Shown: in pieces, positions 21,427 to 31,656 of the stretch
How positions within the stretch are numbered: the first letter of the stretch is position 1
Layout: every line of letters begins with the position of its first letter
DNA from: Geosiphon pyriformis
Lineage: Eukaryota > Glomeromycota > Glomeromycetes > Archaeosporales > Geosiphonaceae
Reading direction: 5' to 3'
Assembly (NCBI GenBank): GCA_016748015.1
Contig: JAAOMT010000009.1
Span: forward strand, 942,970 to 1,006,969
Length of the DNA stretch: 64,000 nt
Notes under the pieces: generated by a model
The model's database searches: none
What the model was told of the DNA's origin: nothing
Seen by the model: the letters and a program-made list of their open reading frames with translations, nothing else
Program-made: the position numbers and the translations under genes

Positions 21427-23236
21427 TTATAAGAGGCCATCTTGAGCGATGATGGCATCTAGCAAAATATCCTTTTCAATCCTAAGACGTTTCAATTTCT
21501 TTTTGAGATGAGCATATTCGTCGCCCATCATATCATTTTCTTCACGAATGTAACGCGCTTTCGCCTGTAGAAGGCGGCATTTTTCCCGAAACGTATCAAA
21601 GCTGTCGTCGTCATGGTTTATTGGTTCAGATGCATCGCTCTGTTCTGATGTAAAATTACTGCTCTCGTTTTCTTCATCTTCATCTTCATCGGAAGAAGGC
21701 TGCTTGCGCTTAATTGAAGGTGCAGCAGGTTGTCGTGTATATCCACGTTGTAATGCGGACACAGAACGCATAATACCACCGCTATCGTTAGAAAGTTTGT
21801 TATCGCTGATTTGACTTTTGGCAGCGCGGGGAGGTTGTTTACGATTGCGCGAAGCATTCGCCTCACTTACATCCCCAATTTGAGTAGGGTCGGTATCGTT
21901 GCCGCGTCTTTTCTTGATGATAGGGGTTGGTGGTTCTTGGCTTTCTTCGATTTTTGTTTTTTTGCGGGGGGGATTTTCATGAGGCGTTTTCATATGCTAA
22001 GATGAAGATTATTAAGAGAATATCCGATTCTGGAAAAGGAAGTTCAATTGGATGATGTTTCAAAAACTTACCTTTGTGAGAGAATCTGGTCTTGCAAAAG
22101 ATTTCTCACAACCTAATTTTATTGGGATAAATTTATACCGTCTTAATTATAATGCGACTAATTGGCTAAAACGCTTATGTCCTTTTTCGCATAAAGTGAA
22201 AAATTCCAATATTATGAATATCCTAATATGTAAACTTTTCAACATGTCTCACTGATATTTTACTCGCATAAAATCATCATCTTCTCGAAATAACATCGAC
22301 CCTTGGTAAACCTTTACGCACCTTCTTTTTTGCACAAATATGGCTTCTCGCCTGTGTGGGTTCGCATGTGGGTGATAAGAGATGAACGTGTGCTCAAAAC
22401 CTGGCCCTTTAATTTGCAATCCGTCCAGTTGCAGATATAAGTCGCGTGTCTTTTGCCGACATGGTCTGGGTAGAACCAAAGGAGACAGGAAAGGGATTAT
22501 AAAATTATGATTGTGTAAACGTCTAAATGCGGAAAATGAAATTTTAAGAACACTCATGATCCGAGTTGACGATTGCCGATTATGAGAAATTGCCGAGCAG
22601 TGAGGATATTGATGAAATTAAAAATTGCTCATGTTCTTTCTCTAGCCAGTTCCAGAGCGGTGTAGGCTTGTAACTCACATGATACTCAAATACAATAAAG
22701 GATTAGCACCGAGGTTGCCATTGAAATTCATTTGAAAGTATAAGTTAACGAAATTACCAAAAACAATATAAAGCTATAAATGATTCCGGTCAGGAACTTT
22801 TAAATAATAGAATTTCCCCACTACTATTACTGGCCTAGATAATGTAAACAATAAATTGAGTCGACCTACCATCATGGATATGCGATATTAATTCACTCAA
22901 AACGTCAAAAGAGGAACTACACCGTTCCCATTTACATCTAAACGCAGAACTTGGCAATGGGGCCGAGGCGCGTCGTTTTGATATCGCGTTTTTTGAAGCG
23001 TTCCCTTGTTCAATCGCAGGTCGTCGTATCTGTTGGTCCGATTCAGTCTTAGGCTGTTTGCCTTTCGTAATAGACTTCTCTGTCTGTGGCTGTTTACCTT
23101 TGGCAGAAGGCTTCTCTGTTTGAGGCTGTTGAGCTTTGATAGGAGACTTTTCTGTCAGAGATGATTTGCCTTTAGTAGATTTCTCCATATTAGGTTGTTT
23201 GCCTTTGTTGGTGACTTTACTCTTTCGTTCTTGCAT
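21427..23236 (-). CDS. Three-finger C2H2 protein, four exons (Iec1-like, tentative)
   Basis: Exons on the minus strand: 23236-22870, 22465-22322, 22112-22072 (41 nt) and 21996-21427; all introns are GT-AG and phases agree, giving 373 residues. I start at ATG 23236-23234. Residues about 5-85 are Lys-rich repeats of the type [10 protein letters not shown]. Finger 1 (CKWERC...HIHDDH) crosses intron 1, finger 2 (CNWTDC...[11 protein letters not shown] linker) is in exon 2, finger 3 (CKKEGC...HMKTPH) is spread over exons 2, 3 and 4. An acidic stretch and a C-terminal coiled coil ([19 protein letters not shown]... to IIAQDGLL) follow. It should be a nuclear DNA-binding protein. Fungal INO80-associated Iec1-type proteins look similar, but I am unsure of that name. 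It shares a 339-bp divergent promoter with the next gene. Confidence 0.82.
23040..23210. repeat. Coding minisatellite in the zinc-finger gene
   Basis: Imperfect units of about 42-45 bp encode repeated Lys/Gln/Thr/Glu-rich segments (GKQPQTEKS type) in exon 1. The period is a multiple of three, so copy-number changes keep the frame. Confidence 0.6.
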
Positions 23237-23575
23237 TTTTTGAAATGTCTGGGGTTCCAATAGGAGCAACAGTGACAGTCAAAGTTTGTAGAGTCAGTTC
23301 TCAAGATTATATACTTGAGGAAAGTTGGTACCTGAAAAAATAAAGGTTTTCGCGAAAAGCTTGAGGATTTAATTTACTTTGAAAGGAATATATAATACAT
23401 ATACCTTGAGTTCAAGAGCTGTTGAAGTTGTATGTATGAAAGTGGGGAGAGGGTATGATCTAACTTTTTCTACTGCTTGATATTTAGGAAATTTGGTTAT
23501 TAGGCGAGTTGTTTGGTATTATTACGATTCGTACTACTAGTGAAAACTACAGTTTAAACAATTTCGATCCAATCC
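23237..23575. promoter_or_regulatory. Divergent intergenic promoter region
   Basis: These 339 bp separate the start codons of two genes on opposite strands, so the promoters of both must lie here or overlap the 5' UTRs. No transcription-factor site can be named with confidence. Confidence 0.5.
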
Positions 23576-25275
23576 ATGACTGGTATATCAGCTATGGCTA
23601 TATCCCCTCCAACACTAGAAACCTTTCAAATAACGCTTACACCTCAAGGTGTGGCTGTTATCGCGTTTAACAGACCTAAACGTCTTAACGCACTTATCCC
23701 AAAGACATATGAGGTATTTGGAACTGGTTTGACTAAAAGTACAAGAGAGGGAGAATTACTTAAATTCTTTTACTTTTGTGTTTTTCCTCGCCCTTTAAAA
23801 TTAACAGCAATGACTTTGTAAAAGAGTTCCTGGCTAACCATCATTTTATTATTTCAAGAATTGGATAGAGGCCTTGGACTGGGCCTCAACTAGTCCAGAG
23901 GTAAAAGTGGTTGTCTTCACAGGGAACGGAAAATTTTACAGCAGCGGAGTTGAATTAATAGTTCAGCCTACGCTTGAAGGACTCAGTTTGGAGGAAAAAA
24001 AGATTTTCACGAGGAAAAGCCTTGAACCCGCAGAGCATGCATCCCAAAGCACTAAATACGATTATTGATTATTAAAAACGAAAAACAATACTTGATGCGA
24101 GAATTACTTATATTTTAGGAAAATTGCGAACGCTTTGATTCAGTTCCCAAAGCTGCTAATCGCTGCTGTTAATGGTAGGAGCTATATATATTTATTTATT
24201 TTAAAATACTTGTCTAGAGATTATTACTAAAAATTTAATTGAAATTTGGTCAAAAAACCGAAAAAAAGGCCCTGCCGTCGGATATGCAGTTACTACACTG
24301 GGGCTTTTTGATGTCATTTATAGCGTTCCTGAAGCGACGTTTCATACACCCTTTATGCAGTTAGGTATTTCTATTTCCAAAGTTATCATTCCAATAATCT
24401 TTTGATTTTATTTGGAAAGTACTTTAAGTATTGTTTGTAAAGGCTTCTGCGCTGAAGGATGTTCGTCATATTTGTTTCCAAAGTAAGTGAGTTGAACTAT
24501 TTATTATGATCGAAAGTTTTTTTTTAATTTTATCTATATTCAATCTAGAATATTTGGATATTCTGTTGCCAATGAGTTTCTGGTAAGTTCGAATACATAT
24601 ACTTTTAATCTGTATAATATGATTTTCAAATTTCTATAGCTTAGATTACATATAAATCTTATTTCATAGTTGATGGGCCGTAAATTTACCGCATCCGAAT
24701 TAGAAAGGCTTGGATTTATAAGGTATCTTATTCTTGTATTTTCTATTAATTTGTAAATTTCCAAATATAACTTTCTATTCTCAACCCACTTTCTATTCTC
24801 AAATTCTAGTCGCATAATACCATCGGACAATTTCCTTCAAAATGTCCTAGAATTAGCTAACGCTGCAGCTAAGTATCCATATAACGCTATGATTCAAACG
24901 AAAAATTTGATACGTGTCACCGAACGGGAAGAGTTGGTGAAGGTCAACAAACGAGAGATTGATGTTTTGGTTGAGAGGTATGTAATACTGTTCATAAGAA
25001 GGGGCTATATATTAGTGAGAGATCTAACTTGGTTTTTATATTTGTAAAAACATGGGGAATAATCAAACGTTTATGTATCTTGAAAATTGATTTGGTAATA
25101 TTACCCTGGTAGATGGTTGTCAGATGAATCGAAGCAAGCAATTCAGGAATTCGTTAAAGGTAATGATCAAATAGCGGTTTCTATTTTTTATTTGCTTCGT
25201 GTCATTTTCAATATCACTAATATTTTTATTTTGCAAAAAGCTTCGCAACAAAAGAGAAACAACAGTAAATTGTAG
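23576..25275 (+). CDS. Peroxisomal enoyl-CoA delta isomerase (ECI family), ten exons
   Basis: Exons: 23576-23713, 23859-24034, 24119-24174, 24269-24364, 24443-24482, 24549-24582, 24670-24722, 24810-24977, 25113-25159 and 25241-25275; 843 nt, 280 residues, all phases consistent. It is a crotonase-fold enzyme that moves the double bond of 3-enoyl-CoA to the 2-trans position so unsaturated fatty acids can enter beta-oxidation. Visible motifs: [20 protein letters not shown] (oxyanion loop), [26 protein letters not shown] and [11 protein letters not shown], whose Glu fits the catalytic acid of the ECI2/PECI type. The C-terminus is SKL, a PTS1 signal for peroxisomes. Intron 2 (24035-24118) must be GC-AG (donor GA|GCATGC); other introns are GT-AG. 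Length is normal for the family. Enoyl-CoA hydratase is a less likely alternative. Confidence 0.88.
25267..25275 (+). other. PTS1 tripeptide SKL and stop of the isomerase gene
   Basis: The last coding triplets are AGT AAA TTG followed by TAG; the preceding exon phase supports this frame. SKL is the canonical peroxisomal import signal. Confidence 0.85.
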
Positions 25276-25640
25276 TTAATAGACTAAAAACTGGTTTCAT
25301 TTGGATTAGATAAATGATTTAAATTGAATATCCCTTCTTAAAAATGTTAAATTATACTTTGATGACATTTTGTTTATTATTAAATAAATAAAACTAACTA
25401 TCAATAAACTAATATTAATATGAATAATTAGTCACATAAAAAACATATTACCTGAAATTTTTTATACATAAATTTATATTAAAAATAAATTGTAAAAATT
25501 TTAATTTTTTATTTAATAACGGTTTTTAAGTTGTGTTTATTTAAAACAGTGTTTTTTGGTAAATTGTTTATTATTTAATTTTTAAAATAAAATATATGTA
25601 TTTATGTATTAATTAAATTTAAATTTAAAAAATGTATTTA
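25276..25640. other. AT-rich spacer, no gene seen
   Basis: This should contain the 3' UTR of the isomerase gene at its left end. The remainder is A+T-rich without readable frames or repeats I can assign. Confidence 0.5.
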
Positions 25641-25925
25641 TTATTTATTTATTTATTATGCTTTAATAAAGCATGATTCAATTATTATTTAATAATACAA
25701 TACAATACAATAATAAATATTTTAAATTAAATATAACTCATATATTTAAATTAATTAAGACCAAATTATAATAAATTTACAAAAATAAATTTATTTAATT
25801 TAATCATTTTTTGCAAAATTGCAATCAAATTATTATTACTAAAAACAAAATCAGTTAATTATATATAACAATTTTATTTGTATTTAATTTAATATAAGAT
25901 ATTATTAATAAATAAACATTTTAAA
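25640..25925 (-). mobile_element. Minus-strand LINE 3' end fragment (LINE-G)
   Basis: The reverse complement of about 25640-25770 matches the LINE 3' UTR, including the block seen at LINE-A 12040-12120 and the AAATAAATAAAT-type tail. The part up to about 25925 resembles the decayed ORF2 end. Boundaries are approximate. Confidence 0.5.
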
Positions 25926-26262
25926 AACCTTTTTTTTTTGTTTATTTCAAAATTTTTCAAAAAGCTTACTTTAAAACAAAAGTTTTTATTTTTATTTTTT
26001 CTTGTTTTTATATTTACAATTTTTTAAAAAAGCAACTTATTTATAATAAAATTAATTAATAATATGTTTAAAAAAAAATAACCAAAAAAGTTTTTTATAA
26101 TCTTTTTTCTTAAAAAAAAAGTCTCAATTAGCAATATAAAATATTTAAATTATAAGAAAGATCTATTTTTGATTAAATTTTTGAAAAGTATTATAATATT
26201 TTTTAATATAAAAGATAAATTAAATAATAAAAACAACAGTATTTTTTTAGTTATTTTATTTT
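25925..26262 (+). mobile_element. LINE-H 5' end fragment (5' UTR and ORF1 start)
   Basis: It matches the LINE-A 5' UTR and start of ORF1 in decayed form; readable is KVSISNIKYLNYKKDLFLIKF against KVVFGNIKYSGDEKDISLVKL. It lies head-to-head with LINE-G. It ends where the minus-strand LINE-E tail begins at about 26262, so LINE-E may have inserted into it. Confidence 0.5.
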
Positions 26263-26399
26263 ATTAAGTAAAGTCTAACTGCTATCTAGTACAAAACCAA
26301 ACTAAGTGGCTTAAACTAAATACAATTCATATACTTATTACATATGATTAGCCACTTAGGCCAGACAAAGCAACACTATACACTTATATTTACATATAT

Positions 26400-29071
26400 G
26401 TTATAGTCTAAACCAGAAAAAAAAGACATGGTTTGTAATAGCCAAACTAACAGCAAAAGACTTAATAATCCCAAGCATTCTAATTACACTATTTAATAAT
26501 AAAAACATTACACTATATAACAAACTCAATATCAAACCACTATCTTTAACTAAACCAGCCTTTTTCATATTAATCTTATATTTAAATCTTATCAATCAGG
26601 TTTTACATTAATACAACTTCATCAAATGTTCTATATAATTAACAATGGCCAAAGCAGCTTTATTTCTTATATTAAAAATTTCAACAGTCTTTATATACCA
26701 AATCTTTAGCACAAACTTTTTATATACTACTACATACAGGCCAGCATTTAAGAAACATTGAGAGAATACTTACAAAACAGCAGAAAAAAACAAATTTCAA
26801 GCATCTGTTAAAGAAATTCAATATACAGAAATTTCAGCCAAAATCTTTTCCTGAATACTAGCATCATGAGCACAAGTAAAAATATAATCTGATAACTCCA
26901 TCTTATTATACACCAAATACAACACACCAGAATATTTTTTATTATATAATTTTTTTCTAACTATTACTGACAGCTGCTTATACATAGTCTTTATCAAGTA
27001 TATATGTAAATTAAAAGACTTCTGACTAATAAACCCAATGAGCATATGTGAATCAGAATGCTAAATTTTTGCAGTAGTATTCCAATCCATATTTTTAATC
27101 AGCACATCTAAAATCACATTATGGTCAAAGCCAGCTTTCCAATAAATATAACAAACAGACCTAAATAAATTTCTAACAAAATAACAGACATTGTCAAATA
27201 CAGCTATGTTTTTAACCACCAAAAAACATTTTTACATATTCACTGACAAAAAAAAAGAAGAATACATAGCCTTATTTGCTATAGCATCAATTTTTACATT
27301 ACCACAAATTTTAAAATGATCTTTAATCTTAATCCAATATACAATAAGATTTTTTTTTCTAATTAAATTAAAAATATGTTTTTTTTTATTTAGCATTGAT
27401 TACAAAAATCCAGCACAGCAAATAATATCTCAACATATATGTATCAATAACAGCCTGGCTGTTAAAATACAAAAACACAGCACAAAAAGATAGAACACAT
27501 TTCAAAGCCAAGGCAATAGCTTGTAATTTGGCCATAGTAGAAGACAAAAAATTATAAACTTTAACATTAACATTCAGATTCACAGCTGGAAAATATGCAG
27601 TTGCACTATTAGCAACATTAACAAAACCAGTATTTTTTAATGAACCATCTATATAAACCTTAAATAAGCTAAACCAAATCTTATGTAAACCATTCTGCAT
27701 ATTAGAAAATTCTTTAGATTTTAAAATATTCAAACCAAATAGCTAATTAGTCTTAACATAATCAAACAATAAAAAACCTCTATTATACAGATATCTTAAC
27801 ATAAGCTCAAACCAATAAAGAACAAAACTCTTAGGATTCAATTTTTTTCAACAATGAAAAATTTTTCAATTCATTATATTATCTCTTTTATCTAAAAATC
27901 TATTACTAAAAGCAATACCAAACTGCTTCAAAGAATAAACAAAACTAAGATACAGAGTCTTTTTCAAAATTAATAACATTAAAAAACTACCAAGACTATG
28001 AAAAACATTGGGCAAATTATTTAACAAGAACATTTTATTGTTTAAAAAAATTTTTATCACTCCAACCAAAAAATTATTTACTAAGCTAACACATAACTTA
28101 ACAAAAAACTGCAAAGAATTTAAAGAAGCCTAATTTATAACCTGCAAATCCAAAAATTTGCAAATAAATAAGTATTTAAAAATGCCTAAAATATTAGAAA
28201 AAAGAACCAAAGCAGCCAATTTTTTTTTAGACTATACTTGCTTAAATAATTTCAAGCTATATAAAAAAGGATAATGTAAAGCTTCACTGGGAAAATCATA
28301 AGGCAAACAAGCTTTAAATTTCAGGTTCTTTATAATTATAATATTTCATTTATAATACATACTTAATGAAACAAAATTGAACTGAGTCTGATAGCTAATT
28401 ATAAGCTGCAAAATAATTAACACCAAATATGAGAACTGTTTATCTGTAATATTTTTTCTAAGTACTATATTGACAAAAAAACAAACATCAAAATGAGTCT
28501 TGGTTGATAAGAAGATCTTTAGATATTTATGTATTTCACTTTTTTTGGCAATCAAAATTAGTTGATTACTAATAGTCAAAGAAGCAACTCTAATACCTTG
28601 ATTGATAGGGTTAGCCACTGTTTTTTCATTGTTGATAAAAATGTTATTGATTAAAAAAAACTTACTGGCAATGTTTAAAGTATACTGAGCAGAAGTCTGA
28701 CTATTTTCAACCCAAATTGTGTTATCAACAAACACATCAACAACAAAAAAAGAGGACATTCTATTATTATTTTCAATCCTACTAGTCTTTGCTACAAACT
28801 TAGTATTAATCTAATATCTACACAAATGTTTATGTCTCTTAATCTTGCACAAAAGTGGATTGTAAAAAATTCTTTAAAGAAAAGATGAGAAGATTTTATC
28901 CTAATTCAATTTATTGTGTATCTTATAGTTATCTGAAAGACCAAAATCTGTCATTACTTTATTGACCTTATTTTTATGTATGTTGCCAAAAAATTTGATA
29001 AATCTATTACACATTTTTATTTGCTGCAAACTAATTCTTAAGTAGTGCCAACCAACCAAGTTATGCTTTAT
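26400..29071 (-). pseudogene. LINE-E ORF2, C-terminal two-thirds (RT, RNase H, Cys region)
   Basis: Readable blocks on the minus strand are the RT active site FVDNTIW (28346-28759, second Asp changed to Asn), RNase H VYIDGSLKN with AKLQA and FNSQA (27386-27733), where LINE-B has AELQA and SDNQA, and the C-terminal region (26401-27045). The Glu-to-Lys and Asp-to-Asn changes are G-to-A transitions on the coding strand. Many stops separate the blocks. Confidence 0.72.
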
Positions 29072-29075
29072 ACAT

Positions 29076-29855
29076 TGTTACAGATGATTACTTGGGGTCT
29101 CAAATCAAATAACAAATCTGTAACTTGGTGCTTGGTTGGTATTCTGGGGTTGATATCTGAAGGTTTTGTTGATCTAAAGGTTTTGTTGTGGAGTTCTTTG
29201 TATAATAAACAGAGATTTAATAGTTGTTTTCAGTAGCCTTCTGGAATTGTAATTCTGTCAAATTTTTTTCTTAGCATGGTGGCCAGTAATCCTTCTGGTA
29301 AGCTATCCTTAAATCTATGAGTGTTCTACCCTTGTTTCATGAGTTTTTTACCAGTCCTTATGACATTTGTATCTCAGTGCTTAATTTTTAATCAACTTAG
29401 TGACTAAAGAAATAACAAAAAGAAATAAAAGAAAAATAAAAGAAGATAAAAAAATAAACCAAAGCAATTGCAAGTTAGTATCCCATCAATAGCCGTAATC
29501 AAGAGCTATTGTTTCAGTGTGATTAAGTATCAATTACTATCAACATAAAATGTTGATAGTGAAGAGTGAATTGAAATAATAAATAATTATTTATTGATAT
29601 TTGTGGATTGGAAAGTTACTTAGATAAAATCTAAACTGAGAGGTCTGTCTTTTTCTACTTTTAATGTTACCACTATATATACATAATTTGGATTCTATGA
29701 GATTGCTTACATTCTTGAGCAATATGCTATAATTTCTCAAGCAATACTCACATTGTTGAGCAATGTGCCATATTTTTTTAACATTGCTCTACATTGCTGA
29801 ATGATGTGCCATGATTTCTAATATTGCTTCATATTATTAAGCAATGTGCTCACGT
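29076..29855 (-). repeat. Solo LTR A2, left part
   Basis: It begins TGTTACAGATG and is collinear with the A1 LTR, diverged. ACAT at 29072-29075 precedes it. The U5 block CTGTAACTTGGTGCTT lies at 29117-29132. Near its U3 side the GAATTC units of A1 are replaced by units like GAGCAATGTGC (about 29690-29850). It is cut by gypsy-1 at the ACGT 29852-29855. Confidence 0.75.
29852..29855. repeat. Left target duplication of gypsy-1 (ACGT)
   Basis: ACGT directly precedes TGTTACTG of the left LTR and is repeated at 49634-49637 after the right LTR. Confidence 0.8.
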
Positions 29856-30823
29856 TGTTACTGAAGGTTTTTGGTCTCTTTCCTTAAATGTTGGTAATGT
29901 TGATTTGCTGTGAATTCATGTTCTTAGAAAGTAGTTGAACCTCCAATAATTGAATTTATTTTTAAATTATCTCTTATAATCTGAACTGCTGGGCTTATAA
30001 GTGGAATGGCCAATTCCTTGCCAGTTATTTTATGTAGTTATGTTGTAGTAAATGTCAACTCTTTCTCAGAAATTGCTCATCTGGAAGCTCACTAAAATGT
30101 ATAGTTACTTTGCTGTAAAAGTCAACTTTTCTACAGAAATCTCGTCTATAGACTACCCTAATAATTGTAATAAAAAAAAAAGAAAAATAAAAGAAATATA
30201 AAAGAAATAGGATTTTATCAAGAGAAACATTTTCTATTCAGGCCTGAAATCACTAACAGTTTACTGAAATTGGTAGCTAATCAATTTCGAAATGTTAGTT
30301 GGGTTTTGGGAATTTTTCAAGTACAATAATTAAAGAATTTGGTTTTTTGAATTATTTGATATTTATTTCTTTTTGTGTGTATAGGAACAGTTTTAAGAGA
30401 TAAATCTAAAATAAAATATATTTTTTTGAAGAAAAAAGCTCTTTTTTTATACAACTTGTTGTAGTACTAGTCTATGAACTTGCACTTTTTCTCTTTGCTC
30501 AAATTTTAGCAAACTAAAGATACATTTTGATGAACTATAAGTTATTTTGCTGAACTATTGATTAATTTGGGTAAACTATTCATAATTTCGGCGAATTTCT
30601 GTAAATTTCAGTGAATTTTAGAATGTTACAAAGTTCAGAGTATTGTGTAATTTGATCATTCTACTTTCTGTTATACTAATTAGATTATTTTAATTGAATC
30701 GTGATATGTGATAATTGATTAAATAATAAATGATAATTTGAAATGATATTAATATACTAATTAATTATAGGAATTATAAGGGTAATTTCATGCTAATTAA
30801 TAACTAAAATTCTACTGGTAACA
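29856..30823 (-). repeat. gypsy-1 3' LTR (left)
   Basis: 968 bp, TGTTACTG at the left and CTGGTAACA at the right end. On the minus strand U3 contains AATTTCGGCGAA-like and GAACTA-like units (about 30500-30610), then a TATA motif (about 30446-30452). Its first 20 bases on the minus strand encode the end of ORF3. Confidence 0.88.
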
Positions 30824-31511
30824 TAATCTCCTCCTCAAGACTGAGCTCCTTCAAAGTCCAAGTACTATCTGTAATATTGAAATAGTGATCCAAAATAATT
30901 GAAGTAATCTGGTCTGAAAATTGTTGAAATTCTAGTTCTGTGAGTTTGCCAATGTATTGGACTTTCATTGGTTGCAGTATTAGATTTTGTAGAACATTTT
31001 CACAAGTATTAAACAAATCATAGAGTCTAAAAGCTGCTCTAAGTTTGTAGCGAGTGTTTGTTGGTCCAGCTGCTGTTTTGAATTTATTGTGAATTTGTTT
31101 TTGTATAGCTTCAGGAGTGAGATTTGTTGCTTCAAGTTCTAGTTTTCGTTCATAAAGTGTCTTTCCAATGTGAAAGTATTTATAGATAGGGGTGTGTTCA
31201 TTGTTCTGTTCATTGAGAAGTAGTAGAAGTTTTTGTTGCATTGTAGCATTTGATGGAATGTTAATAGGGGCAATTAAAAAATTTTCTTCTAGTGCTTGCT
31301 TCAAAAGTCTTGGTAATCTATTTTCAGAGTGACTTCTTGTTTTTCTTCTATAGAGGTGATAGTTCTGTGAATGATTTGCTACTGGGGCTGTGGTTTCTTT
31401 CTGAATGTAATTAATTTGACTTTCATTAATCATTATGGATAAGTTAGGAAGTGTTTTTAAAGCTAACATTAACTTTTGGGATATTTGTTGAATATTTCAG
31501 GGAATAATCAT
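30804..31511 (-). pseudogene. gypsy-1 ORF3, about 235 residues, unknown function
   Basis: The reading starts at ATG 31511-31509 (MIIP*NIQQISQKLMLALKTLP...) and ends at TAG 30804-30806 inside the 3' LTR; one stop lies at codon 5. It aligns over its length with ORF3 of gypsy-2 (37365-38084). The N-terminal third is basic and loop-rich; residues about 115-235 look helical, with GPTNTRYKLRAAFRLYDLF and LTELEFQQFSDQI. No signal peptide, membrane segment or zinc motif is visible, so it is not a typical env. No known family is recognised. It sits after integrase on the same strand, in a different reading frame register. Confidence 0.65.
30824..30840 (-). other. gypsy-1 polypurine tract
   Basis: On the minus strand CTTGAGGAGGAGATTA abuts TGTTACC of the LTR. 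It is also coding: it lies inside ORF3. Confidence 0.65.
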
Positions 31512-31656
31512 GATAAAATTAACTAATTATGAAAAGAGAGAATAAGGAAAATTATTTTTGGGATATGGGATTTTTATTTGTTTTTGGGTTTGGGTGTTTT
31601 TGTAATTTATTTACTATTTTTGTCTTTGTGTTTTTATTGGAGAATTATTGTAAAAT

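Noticed and set aside
21811-22005. Small plus-strand ORFs in the zinc-finger locus (also 22052-22255)
   Set aside because: They are antisense to exons or cover introns of the reconstructed gene.
22249-22557. 102-codon minus frame between zinc-finger exons
   Set aside because: It is the wrong frame over exon 2; the correct frame gives a clear C2H2 finger with proper splice sites.
23576-23821. Isomerase exon 1 extended as an 81-residue protein
   Set aside because: Similarity to the family stops exactly at a GT donor and resumes in exon 2.
29076-29855. A2 as part of the gypsy-1 leader
   Set aside because: The gypsy-1 LTR has its own perfect ACGT duplication and A2 resumes on the other side with its own ACAT duplication.
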